Made by a program: the position numbers and the translations under genes
NCBI GenBank assembly: GCA_021736445.1
Contig: JAIPGA010000001.1
Span: forward strand, 45,540-109,539
Direction of reading: 5' to 3'
Source of the DNA: Synergistales bacterium
Lineage (GTDB): Bacteria; Synergistota; Synergistia; Synergistales; Aminiphilaceae
Length of the DNA stretch: 64,000 bases
The notes under the pieces: generated by a model
Databases searched by the model: none
What the model saw: only the letters and a program-made list of their open reading frames with translations
What the model was told of the DNA's origin: nothing
Shown: positions 52,989-60,751 of the stretch, piece by piece
How positions within the stretch are numbered: position 1 is the first letter of the stretch
Layout: the number at the start of each line of letters is the position of its first letter

Positions 52989-53630
52989 ATGGTTGACGGT
53001 GTTCGAGCAGTAGGTGCGTTATCGTCGATCCACTTGCATCCCCGCCGTGCACCCGATCCCTCGGAAGGCGGAGGTCAGCAGACCTCCGCAAAGCAGAGGA
53101 ATTCCGCGCAGGGAGATCGGCATGTGCAGAACCGGGAGTACACCCCTGACCAGCGGCGGGTCATTCAGGAGCTCCGGCAGGCCGACAGGAAGGTGCGGGC
53201 CCACGAACAGGCCCATATGGCGGCCGGGGGAGAGCTGGCCGGAGGAGCACGGTACAGCTTTCAGACAGGTCCGGACGGGAGGCGGTACGCCGTCGGCGGC
53301 GAGGTGTCGATCCGGATTCCAAAAGGAGACACCCCGGAAGAAACCATCACGCTGATGGAAAAGGTGAAACGCGCGGCCCTGGCTCCGGCGGATCCCTCCC
53401 CGCAGGACTACCGTGTGGCGAGCCGAGCTACCCTGCAGATGGCCAAAGCGCGGCAGCAGGAGACTTCACAGGTACAATCGATCCGGCAGGAGGGGGACGG
53501 CGGCGGGGACTCCGGAACAGCAGAGGGGGACCAGGCTGCAGCACAGCAAAGGGGACTGACGGTCTCCCTGCAACAACGCTACGCCGGCGGGGCGGCACGG
53601 AAGGGTCGACTGTTCGACTGCCACCTGTAG
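52989..53630 (+). CDS. SprA-related putative metalloprotease (HExxH)
   Basis: The 213-residue protein matches the SprA-related family: RQADRKVRAHEQAHMAAGGELAGGARYSF, with the HEQAH zinc-binding HExxH near residue 72, then GPDGRRYAVGGEVSIRI and APADPSPQDYRVASRATLQMAKAR. There is no signal peptide. Outside the motif core the sequence is low-complexity (Gln, Gly, Arg), as usual in this family. The function is not established; a zinc-peptidase role rests on the HExxH motif only. ATG 52989 follows GGTGAGG. A 17-base-pair hairpin terminates the gene. Confidence 0.78.
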   Translation: MVDGVRAVGALSSIHLHPRRAPDPSEGGGQQTSAKQRNSAQGDRHVQNREYTPDQRRVIQELRQADRKVRAHEQAHMAAGGELAGGARYSFQTGPDGRRYAVGGEVSIRIPKGDTPEETITLMEKVKRAALAPADPSPQDYRVASRATLQMAKARQQETSQVQSIRQEGDGGGDSGTAEGDQAAAQQRGLTVSLQQRYAGGAARKGRLFDCHL

Positions 53631-53653
53631 GCATCCACATCCTCATTGCAAAC

Positions 53654-53691
53654 AAGGAAAGGAGGCGGGGATATCCCCGCCTCCTTTCCTT
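53654..53691. terminator. Bidirectional terminator
   Basis: AAGGAAAGGAGGCGGGG (53654-53670) pairs perfectly with CCCCGCCTCCTTTCCTT (53675-53691), loop ATAT, a 17-base-pair stem between the convergent SprA-like and Ntn hydrolase genes. Confidence 0.8.
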
Positions 53692-53739
53692 TACTGTACA
53701 GAAAGTGCTCTTCCGACTGGTGCTAGTCCCAGCCGGTCT

Positions 53740-55509
53740 CTACCTGGACCATGCCGAACTGCCTGCGGCAGCCTCAACCATGTTGTCCCAGGCCTGATCG
53801 GCAAGATCCATGACCTTGTCGCATTTCTCCTCGACTATGGTCGTGAGATAGGCCTGACCCTTTTCCAGATTGCCGGCATCCTTCATGCCCATGAAGAGCT
53901 TTTCGATCCTTGGCAGTTCGTTCCAGAGATTCTTTTCGTAGGGATCGAACGCCTGCCGCACCTGGTCGTGGTACAGGTTGTAGCTGCCGAGGGCTGTTTT
54001 GGTGATCTTCAGGAACTTGGCGCAGGCGCCGGGTTTGCTGTAGTCGACAGGAGTCCTGTTGGCACCGATGTAGAAGGGCACAAAGGTGCTCAGGCAGGGA
54101 TTCCTGAACGCATGGAGCATCAGCCCAAGCTCGTCGGGGACGTCGGGGCGTGCCACGAGGATGGCGGCCGATGCGGTGACACCACCCATGCCGTGGTGGC
54201 AGATGGATCTCATGAACAGCGGATGCTCGGTAGTATCCTTTTCGGGCCACTTGCCGACCCATTCCTGCATGTCGGCGTACTTAGTGCTGTAGAAGGGCAC
54301 CTGGTTCATCTCCAGCACCTTGCCGCTGGGCAGGGTGACCTTGTCGTAGTGGTCGCGCATCATGGGTACAAAGCTCTTGGGCTCCAGCTTCCCTTCCTTG
54401 GCCTTGAGAAGCTCCATGGCCCGCTGATACCGCATCTCCGTGTTGTAGAGCTTTTCAACGGCGGGGCGGTCGGCGAAGTTCTCGTTGCTGGAGGGATAGA
54501 GCTCGTAGGTACCGTAGACTTCGCGGAAGTTGATGTGCTCGGTGCCTTCGTCTACCCATCCCTGCTCGATGGCGAAGCTGACCAGATCATCGGCGGCCAT
54601 GTCGTAGTCTTCCTCGATCTGGAGCTGATTGGAGCGTGCCGTTACGGTGTTCTCGTACTTCTTGGCGACCCAGCGGTACCCCGTCACCTCAACGACCCAG
54701 AGTTCGTTGGGGTCGGCGATCTCAAACATGATGCAGTTCCAGGACTGACCGTATTTCTCCGTGATGGAGGTGAGCACCTCAACCCCTTCGCGGGCGGTCT
54801 TGGCGCGTTCCAGAATCAGGCGGACGTAGTCGTTATCGTGGAGCCCCTCTTTGTAGGCGAGTTTTTCCCGTGTCGGTGCGTCGTTGTCAGCGACGATAAC
54901 CTGATGCTCGTTGACACCCATTCCGTATCCCCAGCGGCCTGCCGACCTGGAGCCTACGAACTTGTAGGTATGGTCCACCTGCGGGATATCGATGTAGGCG
55001 GCTTTGTAGATGGCGTCATCGGCGAAATTGGATGCCTGATGCATGGCCACCTCACTCAGGGTGTTGGCACCGAGATCCCGGTTTTTGGCGATGATGGAGC
55101 CCTTGCCGGAGGCAAGCACGGATCCGTGGGCGATAAAGGTCGTGCATTCGCCCTCGTAGCCCGCATAGGCCCGATCTACCGTGTTGAAGATGAGAAGGTC
55201 CTGATAGGAGACACCTGCTCCTTCGGCAACGCCTTTCATCCATTCAACCTTCGATGGGAGGATTTTCTGGTAGATTTCCTCGGAATCCCGGGCTGCCTTC
55301 AGAGCTTTCCGGTAATCGCCATCGTTCTCCGCTGCCTTCTGCTGCATCTGATCAAGATTGGAGCGAATGGTGGCAGCATTCTCCTGCCCGAATGCAAGGC
55401 CTTCCTGAAAGGCGGATGCGGCCAGTGCCGCCGATCCCGCCAGCATGAGCGAAAAGACGGCAACCAGTAACGCAACGAGTAACCTATAACCTGCTTTGCT
55501 CCGATACAT
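53740..55509 (-). CDS. Large secreted Ntn hydrolase (C45/C69-like)
   Basis: The 589-residue protein begins with a signal peptide (MYRSKAGYRLLVALLVAVFSLMLAGSAALAA), then a helical prodomain-like stretch of about 90 residues. Cys122 in EGECTTFIAHGSVLASGKGSIIAKNRDLG looks like the N-terminal nucleophile of a C45/C69 (acyltransferase/dipeptidase-like) Ntn hydrolase, which would be exposed by self-cleavage. The C-terminal part (HPLFMRSICHHGMGGVTAS, FVPFYIGANRTPVDY) resembles the C-terminal region of C69 dipeptidases such as the one at 2353. Substrate unknown; a peptide or acyl amide is likely. ATG 55509 has GGGAGG upstream. Confidence 0.75.
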   Translation of the reverse strand: MYRSKAGYRLLVALLVAVFSLMLAGSAALAASAFQEGLAFGQENAATIRSNLDQMQQKAAENDGDYRKALKAARDSEEIYQKILPSKVEWMKGVAEGAGVSYQDLLIFNTVDRAYAGYEGECTTFIAHGSVLASGKGSIIAKNRDLGANTLSEVAMHQASNFADDAIYKAAYIDIPQVDHTYKFVGSRSAGRWGYGMGVNEHQVIVADNDAPTREKLAYKEGLHDNDYVRLILERAKTAREGVEVLTSITEKYGQSWNCIMFEIADPNELWVVEVTGYRWVAKKYENTVTARSNQLQIEEDYDMAADDLVSFAIEQGWVDEGTEHINFREVYGTYELYPSSNENFADRPAVEKLYNTEMRYQRAMELLKAKEGKLEPKSFVPMMRDHYDKVTLPSGKVLEMNQVPFYSTKYADMQEWVGKWPEKDTTEHPLFMRSICHHGMGGVTASAAILVARPDVPDELGLMLHAFRNPCLSTFVPFYIGANRTPVDYSKPGACAKFLKITKTALGSYNLYHDQVRQAFDPYEKNLWNELPRIEKLFMGMKDAGNLEKGQAYLTTIVEEKCDKVMDLADQAWDNMVEAAAGSSAWSR

Positions 55510-55661
55510 CTGCAAACCTCCCTCATTTACTTCGTTCTTTCAATCAGCCGTTTTGCCACAATGAAACTCCCGTCAAAACGAAAGCACGCATCACCTCCTT
55601 GCTGTTCTCCCTATGTCCTGCCCGAGGGCACAATGCCGCGCCACCCTGAGCAGCCACCTTG

Positions 55662-55690
55662 ATTATAAACGTTTCTTGTGGTGAAATAAA
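55662..55690 (-). promoter_or_regulatory. Promoter of the large Ntn hydrolase
   Basis: A perfect TATAAT (minus strand, 55667-55662) lies 17 bases from a weak TTTATT (55690-55685). The implied leader is about 145 bases. The remaining bases of 55510-55809 hold nothing else I recognise. Confidence 0.5.
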
Positions 55691-55809
55691 GTGGTTCGGC
55701 TCCCTTGAGATTGGCTTGAACGCCTATAGAACAGCATGACCCCTGGAAAAGCCCAAAAAAGGCGTCGTGATCCTTTGAAGCGGCATGAAACATTGGTAGG
55801 TGAACACCC

Positions 55810-56028
55810 ATGCAATGTCTCGCTCTCTTCGACACAACCCATATGGCTCTACGTTTTGAGAAAACCTGTAACCGCGAAGGCTTCGCAGCGCGCATTGTGC
55901 CGGTTCCAAGACATCTGTCGGCCAGCTGTGGTCTCGCCTGTACCTATCACTGTGAACGGGAGCAGGAGATACGGAAGCTTTGTGAAACAAATGACATTGA
56001 GATAGCCGGATTCCACAGGGAAGAGTAG
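55810..56028 (+). CDS. DUF3343 putative Se/S carrier-like protein
   Basis: The 72-residue protein fits DUF3343: LALFDTTHMALRFEK at the start and ARIVPVPRHLSASCGLACTY, where the SCGL cysteine is the conserved residue. The family is common in anaerobes and is linked by gene context to selenium or sulfur metabolism, but its activity is unproven. Two more Cys are present (CNREG, CETND). GGTAGGTG precedes the ATG. It is followed by a membrane coiled-coil gene, with no selenium genes in view. Confidence 0.8.
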   Translation: MQCLALFDTTHMALRFEKTCNREGFAARIVPVPRHLSASCGLACTYHCEREQEIRKLCETNDIEIAGFHREE

Positions 56029-56169
56029 GGCAGGGTCCTGTTGTTCCCGGCGTTCTTCCGGGGGAGGGAGCAACGTGGTATTCTTATATCTGCGTATCGT
56101 CCCGAAGAGGACAGCGCAGATACAGAGACGTCGCGCACAGGCGAAGACGTGAACAAAGGAGGTCTTGCA

Positions 56170-56826
56170 ATGGTAGGAAGAGGAAAGGCTAGGGAGTGGG
56201 TGAACCGCTTTGGATTCCGTAAGAATGTGGCCTACGCCGCCCAGTCGGGCAGTTCCGTTGTCAAGGGATCCCAAATGCAGGGGGAAAAGCAGAAGACAGG
56301 CGAGGCGGAGATGGGTGCGGGAAACAGCAAAAAACTATGGCTCGCATTCGGTGGCTTGGCTGTTTTACTGCTGCTCATCCTGAACATTGTCTGGACCCAG
56401 GTGGGGAATCGTTTTGAAGCGATGCAGAGTCAGCTGCAACAGGCGAACGAAGCAACCAAGGCCGCACAGCAACGCAATCAGCAGCTTTCAGCAACCGTAG
56501 CCGATCTTCAGGAACGTATCTCGGCCCTCGACTCCACGGTTACCCAAACAGGCAATCTGACGCAGTCTACTGCAAATACGGCCGAAACGTTGACCAATGA
56601 GCTGGCGGGGCTGCGTGGACAGCTGCAGTCAGTCAACAGTGAGATGGCATCCCTCCAGCAGCGCCTTTCGGTGTTCGACGGAAAGATCGAGGATACCGCC
56701 GGGGTGACCGAACGTCATGAGGCCTTTTTACGCCAGGACCTGGAGCGCAACCGAAAAACACTGGAACTACTGCGCTCGGTGATTGCAGCGGAGGAACGAA
56801 TTCTGAGCGGAGGTTCCTCGAAGTAA
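56170..56826 (+). CDS. Membrane-anchored coiled-coil protein of unknown function
   Basis: The 218-residue protein is not recognised. An N-terminal basic cytosolic part (about 55 residues) leads to one transmembrane helix (LWLAFGGLAVLLLLILNIVW, about 57-76) and then a long Gln/Ala/Thr-rich heptad coiled coil (about 80-210) containing two repeats of LQ.R.S..DS/F-type segments. This is the shape of a stalk or scaffold protein. ATG 56170 is used because AAAGGAGG lies upstream; an earlier TTG at 56041 lacks one. A hairpin follows at 56881-56921. Confidence 0.65.
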   Translation: MVGRGKAREWVNRFGFRKNVAYAAQSGSSVVKGSQMQGEKQKTGEAEMGAGNSKKLWLAFGGLAVLLLLILNIVWTQVGNRFEAMQSQLQQANEATKAAQQRNQQLSATVADLQERISALDSTVTQTGNLTQSTANTAETLTNELAGLRGQLQSVNSEMASLQQRLSVFDGKIEDTAGVTERHEAFLRQDLERNRKTLELLRSVIAAEERILSGGSSK

Positions 56827-56880
56827 CACAAAGACGAAAGTACTATAAAGGTATTTCTGAAGGTATTGGTGCAGCTCCCC

Positions 56881-56926
56881 GGATACCACGAAAGCAGGAT
56901 CTGTTTGCTCTCGTGGTATCCCTTTT
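56881..56926 (+). terminator. Intrinsic terminator after the coiled-coil gene
   Basis: GGATACCACGA (56881-56891) pairs perfectly with TCGTGGTATCC (56911-56921), with a shorter GCA/TGC contact inside, followed by CTTTT. Confidence 0.7.
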
Positions 56927-57009
56927 GTGGGGAAATGCAGAAGCAAGGGAACCTGCGGCGTTTCCGCGTGCTGCTTTCGTCAGGAAACTGATGCCTGCGT
57001 TGAGAGGAT

Positions 57010-58290
57010 ATGACTGCGTGGAATATGCGAATCTTCCTGTTTGCACTTCTATCTGGTAGCGTAATCGGCGGACTGATCTCCCTGTTTGTACGCATGCTGG
57101 AGCTACGGCCTGCCGGTTTCTCTTTTACGTGGCATGCCATCCTGTTGCTGCCGGCCGGCCTTATCGCCAGTGCTTTTCTGTGCAAAAAGGCGGCACCGGA
57201 AATCGACGGCTTCGGAACAGAAGAGGTGCTCTCCCTTGTAGAAAAGGAAACCCGGAAGGAACGGCTTCGTGTCGTGCCCGCCCGGTTCTTCGCAACGCTG
57301 GCCACCATCTCGGTGGGCGGTTCTGCCGGTAAAACGGGCCCTTCAGTACAGATGGGCGCACTCCTCTGTGCGTTTCTGGGTGCAGGCGTAGAAAAGGGAA
57401 GGCTGCCGAAAGAAAGCATGCTTTTCCTTGGCGCGGCAGCGGGGTTTTCGGCCGTTCTCGGGGCCCCGTTTACGGCCGTCATCTTCGCGAAGGAAACCCT
57501 TGCAAAGGGACACACCCTGCGTATCCCTCTTCTGGGAGCCTTAACAGTTGCGAGTCTCTCTTCTGCCCTTGTGGCTTCCCTCTGCAATGTGCAGTATTTC
57601 TACGAATCCCTGCAGTTCGAGATTCCCTGGAACGGGAGGCTGGTTCTCCTCTCTCTTGTCGTGGGGATAGCGAGCGGCCTCGTTTCCATTTTTCATGTCT
57701 CTCTTGTCAACACCCTCAAACGGGCAGGGGCTGCTTTCCCTATGCCGCTTTTCCTGAGAGCGTTGCTTGGAAGCTCCTTCCTCCTCGGTCTGTTGCTGCT
57801 TTCGGGGGGAATGGTCGCGGGTCTTGGGGAAAAGAGTCTGGGTTCCCTGTTCAGCGGAGGGGATGTTTCCCCATTTGCCTGGATACTCAAATCTGCAGCG
57901 ACAGGTGTCACCGTAGCCTTTGGCGGAAACGGCGGCATTGTGAGTCCCACGCTTTTTGTCGGCGTGGCTTCCGGCAATGTGCTGGCCCATTGGCTTTCCT
58001 TCGACTGCTCTCTATGCTGCGCCCTCGCCATGGTGGCCGTATTCGCCGGGACGATCAACGCCCCCTTCACCGGTCTGTTCCTGGCGGTCGAACTCTTCGG
58101 GGTGGGCATAACGCTCCCCGCTGCCCTCGCATGCTTCGCCGCCTACTGGATAAGCCGCCCGTGGAATCTGTACGCACGTTTCCATTTCCTCGAAAGCAGA
58201 GAGCGTCTGGTGGGCAGGGAGTGCCGAATGTGGACATACCTAGCGGAACTGTTCCAGAAGCCGCATGATCACCGCCAGAAAAACAAGTAG
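57010..58290 (+). CDS. CLC-family chloride channel/transporter lacking the gating glutamate
   Basis: The 426-residue membrane protein has the CLC inverted-repeat architecture with many helices. GGSAGKTGPSVQMG occupies the position of the G-[KR]-E-G-P selectivity motif, but the gating glutamate is Thr109. The third motif GIVSPTLFVGVASG takes the place of G-x-F-x-P. The last 30 residues are charged and cytosolic, without CBS domains. In CLC exchangers the gating glutamate couples H+ to Cl- transport, so this protein may be channel-like or carry another anion. The ATG start lacks a strong Shine-Dalgarno (TTGAGAGG). Its 3' end overlaps the next convergent gene by 51 bases. Confidence 0.85.
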   Translation: MTAWNMRIFLFALLSGSVIGGLISLFVRMLELRPAGFSFTWHAILLLPAGLIASAFLCKKAAPEIDGFGTEEVLSLVEKETRKERLRVVPARFFATLATISVGGSAGKTGPSVQMGALLCAFLGAGVEKGRLPKESMLFLGAAAGFSAVLGAPFTAVIFAKETLAKGHTLRIPLLGALTVASLSSALVASLCNVQYFYESLQFEIPWNGRLVLLSLVVGIASGLVSIFHVSLVNTLKRAGAAFPMPLFLRALLGSSFLLGLLLLSGGMVAGLGEKSLGSLFSGGDVSPFAWILKSAATGVTVAFGGNGGIVSPTLFVGVASGNVLAHWLSFDCSLCCALAMVAVFAGTINAPFTGLFLAVELFGVGITLPAALACFAAYWISRPWNLYARFHFLESRERLVGRECRMWTYLAELFQKPHDHRQKNK

Positions 58291-58650
58291 GAGGAAGAGC
58301 AGACGCATCTTCCGGGTGGCCCGCCCTTCGGCTTCCCCCTCTTCCTGCTCGTCAACATCCTGGGTAGTGGTCCGTTCCTCCAGGCGAACCGGTTTCTGCG
58401 GGGAGGGGGAAGGTCCCTGTCTTTCCCGTCTGGAGGGAACTGGCGGGCTTCGTTTCTGCAGTTTCTTTCGAAGCCGATCCCCGAGAGAGGGAGACGCTCC
58501 ATCCTGTTTGAGGATAAACAGGATATTGACAACCGCAACAATCAGGAGGAAGAGAGCGCCTGGGCGGGCAGATTTGCCGGCTGTTCCCAAACCGTACAAT
58601 GCAACTGCAAGCAACGTGCAGTTGAGAGCGATCACAGAGGCACGCAACAA
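58240..58650 (-). CDS. Small membrane protein of unknown function
   Basis: The 136-residue protein has two N-terminal hydrophobic helices (about 4-24 and 34-52), a long basic, Pro/Arg-rich cytosolic segment (about 55-110) and a C-terminal hydrophobic helix (MRLLFLLLVFLAVIMRLL). TTG 58650 is chosen because GGGGAGG lies six to nine bases upstream; longer readings enter non-coding sequence. It ends inside the CLC gene on the other strand. Family not recognised, so the assignment as a real gene depends mainly on the ribosome site and membrane pattern. Confidence 0.5.
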   Translation of the reverse strand: MLRASVIALNCTLLAVALYGLGTAGKSARPGALFLLIVAVVNILFILKQDGASPSLGDRLRKKLQKRSPPVPSRRERQGPSPSPQKPVRLEERTTTQDVDEQEEGEAEGRATRKMRLLFLLLVFLAVIMRLLEQFR

Positions 58651-58740
58651 GGTGAACACCTCCCCATATCCCAACTGTGCTCCAACACAGTACCACACAT
58701 ATCTGTGTCCATTATAGCTGCCTCTGCTCCAAAGGGCCAC

Positions 58741-58777
58741 AAAAAAGCGGGAAGCCGGGTATCGCCCAGCCTCCCGC
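58741..58777 (-). terminator. Terminator of the nitroreductase gene
   Basis: On the minus strand GCGGGAGGCTGGG (58777-58765) pairs with CCCGGCTTCCCGC (58759-58747), with two G-U pairs and loop CGATA, followed by six T (58746-58741). A well-formed intrinsic terminator. Confidence 0.75.
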
Positions 58778-58804
58778 CTGGATATAGCTGTTTCGTACTG
58801 TGAA

Positions 58805-59305
58805 TTAAAAACCGTTCCAGAAGATTCTTGCCTGGTCATAGCGTTGTGCCGGCCGCTTTTCCTTTGCCGGGTAGCCAAGAGAGATCAGCGAGAAGGGAAG
58901 AAGATGCCCCGGCATATTGAGCAGCTTGCTCAGTCCCTCCATAAGCTCCTGCTTCGGGAACACGCCTATCCATACGGAACCCAAGTTGTGGTATGCTGCC
59001 GTAAGAAGTATGTTCTGTGTAGCAGCCGCACAATCCTGAGGCCAGAATTCCTCGCTCTGTAGATTGCGCGTGTCGCCGCATACCAGTATGGCAGCCTGTG
59101 CGCCCTGCAGCATACCGGCATGGGGATGGAACGTGGGAATCTTCTCGAGGAGACCTCTGTCGGTGATGACGCCAAAAGCCCAGGGTTGCTGGTTATGTGC
59201 CGAGGGCGCGGCCATGGCCCCCTCAAGGAGTGTGGTAATGAGCTCCTCTTCGACTGGTTGATCCGTATACTTCCGAATACTGCGCCGTTTGAAAACAGGA
59301 TTCAT
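58805..59305 (-). CDS. Nitroreductase family FMN protein
   Basis: The 166-residue protein has the short nitroreductase fold: RRSIRKYTDQPVEEELITTLLEGAMAAPSAHNQQPWAF binds FMN through the RRSIR and APSAHNQQPW motifs, and LLTAAYHNLGSVWIGVFP and ISLGYPAKEK finish the fold. It probably reduces nitro or other electrophilic compounds, or a quinone-like substrate, with NAD(P)H; the true substrate is unknown. ATG 59305 has GGGAGGAAGAG upstream. It is monocistronic with its own terminator. Confidence 0.9.
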   Translation of the reverse strand: MNPVFKRRSIRKYTDQPVEEELITTLLEGAMAAPSAHNQQPWAFGVITDRGLLEKIPTFHPHAGMLQGAQAAILVCGDTRNLQSEEFWPQDCAAATQNILLTAAYHNLGSVWIGVFPKQELMEGLSKLLNMPGHLLPFSLISLGYPAKEKRPAQRYDQARIFWNGF

Positions 59306-59389
59306 AGCGACTCTTCCTCCCTTTTTCCATGTGTGAGACCAGGGTACCCTAAAACCGCAGCACGGGCAACAGCGCTCTGGAGACATATT

Positions 59390-59398
59390 TGTTATAAT
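59390..59398 (+). promoter_or_regulatory. Extended -10 promoter of the Fe-alcohol dehydrogenase gene
   Basis: TG (59390-59391), one base, TATAAT (59393-59398) forms a consensus extended -10, 37 bases before the ATG; the -35 region is not conserved. Confidence 0.55.
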
Positions 59399-59434
59399 TT
59401 ATTTATACATTTACTTTACATAGGAGGGTGCATA

Positions 59435-60619
59435 ATGTGGAATATGATTGATTCCTACCGTTTTGCCTTACCAACCACGATCTCCTTCGGTCCAGGCATT
59501 GTGGGACAGCTTGATCGGTACCTCGAGTCACATCAGGTGAGAGAGGCAATGGTTGTCACCGACAGTGGCGTGATGGAAGCAGGGTTGCTGACACAGATTG
59601 AAAACGCCCTTGCACAAGCTGGGGTGCACGCCCGAATCTTCTCGGAGGTAGCCCCCAATCCGCGAGAGCAGGATGTGCAAAAAGGGGTTGAGGCGCTTCC
59701 CGCGAACTGTGACTGTGTGATCGCCGTAGGCGGCGGGAGCCCCATCGATTGTGCGAAGTGCATCGCCCTCATCGGGGCCAATGGCGGAGATCTCCGTGAC
59801 TACGAGGGGCGGGATCGCGTGCCGAGCCCCTGTATCCCGCTGATTGCAATCCCAACCACGGCGGGAACGGGGAGTGAGGTCACCTTCAGTGCCGTGATCA
59901 CGGATACCGCAAAGGAGTACAAATTCAGCGTAACCGATGAGCACATCGCCGCAAGCCTGGCACTTGTGGACCCACTGTTGACGACGTCCCTTCCCCGAAA
60001 TCTCACTGCCGCCACCGGGCTGGATGCCTTAACCCATGCGATCGAAGCCTACACAGCACGACAGGCATCACCGTTGAGCGATGCCCTGGCCCTCCACGCT
60101 GTCGAACTCATCGGAGGTCACCTGGAAAACGCCTGGCGGAATGGAGACGACAGAGAAGCCCGGGCGGGAATGCTGCAGGGAAGCCTGATTGCCGGCCTCG
60201 CCTTCTCCCACGCCGATGTCGGACCTGTACACTGTCTCGCCGAATCGATGGGAGGGATGTTCGATCTCCCCCACGGACTCTGTAACGCCATTGTTTTGCC
60301 CTACATGATTGAACACAACGCGCAGTACTGCGCTGAACGGTACACCCGTATCGCTAGGTTGCTGCAGGATGACCCGGAGACCTGGAACGCCTCCTCACTG
60401 GCCCGATGGGTACGGAACCTGGCTGAGCGTACGCAGCTGCCTCCCTTCGCCGAACTGGGAATCCCGGAGACACGGTTCCAGGCCCTTGCTGAAAAATCCG
60501 TATCAAACGGCAGCAATGGGAGTAATCCAGTAGCACTGACTCAGGATGAGTATCTCGCCATCATCCAACGCATGAACGAGAATACACACGAAGCCTCGGG
60601 GCAGTCGGCTCCTGCATAG
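59435..60619 (+). CDS. Iron-containing alcohol dehydrogenase
   Basis: The 394-residue class III alcohol dehydrogenase has the NAD-binding GGGSPIDCAKCIALI motif near residue 98, AIPTTAGTGSEVT, and metal ligands in DALTHAIEAYTA and GPVHCLAESMGGMFDLPHGLCNAIVLPY (two His). It reduces aldehydes to alcohols or the reverse during fermentation. Substrate unclear; close relatives act on ethanol, butanol, 1,3-propanediol or lactaldehyde. ATG 59435 follows AGGAGGGTG. Downstream is an FAD oxidoreductase gene with its own promoter. Confidence 0.92.
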   Translation: MWNMIDSYRFALPTTISFGPGIVGQLDRYLESHQVREAMVVTDSGVMEAGLLTQIENALAQAGVHARIFSEVAPNPREQDVQKGVEALPANCDCVIAVGGGSPIDCAKCIALIGANGGDLRDYEGRDRVPSPCIPLIAIPTTAGTGSEVTFSAVITDTAKEYKFSVTDEHIAASLALVDPLLTTSLPRNLTAATGLDALTHAIEAYTARQASPLSDALALHAVELIGGHLENAWRNGDDREARAGMLQGSLIAGLAFSHADVGPVHCLAESMGGMFDLPHGLCNAIVLPYMIEHNAQYCAERYTRIARLLQDDPETWNASSLARWVRNLAERTQLPPFAELGIPETRFQALAEKSVSNGSNGSNPVALTQDEYLAIIQRMNENTHEASGQSAPA

Positions 60620-60694
60620 CGCACACTGGGCTCCGTGAACATGGAGACGCGCGGTGAGGGCCGGACGCTTCCCCAAGCATGTGCAACCCTGCAC

Positions 60695-60722
60695 TTGACA
60701 ATACCCCCATTGCGTATATGAT
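60695..60722 (+). promoter_or_regulatory. Promoter of the FAD oxidoreductase gene
   Basis: TTGACA (60695-60700), 16 bases, TATGAT (60717-60722). Confidence 0.55.
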
Positions 60723-60751
60723 GGAGAGCAAAGAACAGAGGAGGGATAGCC

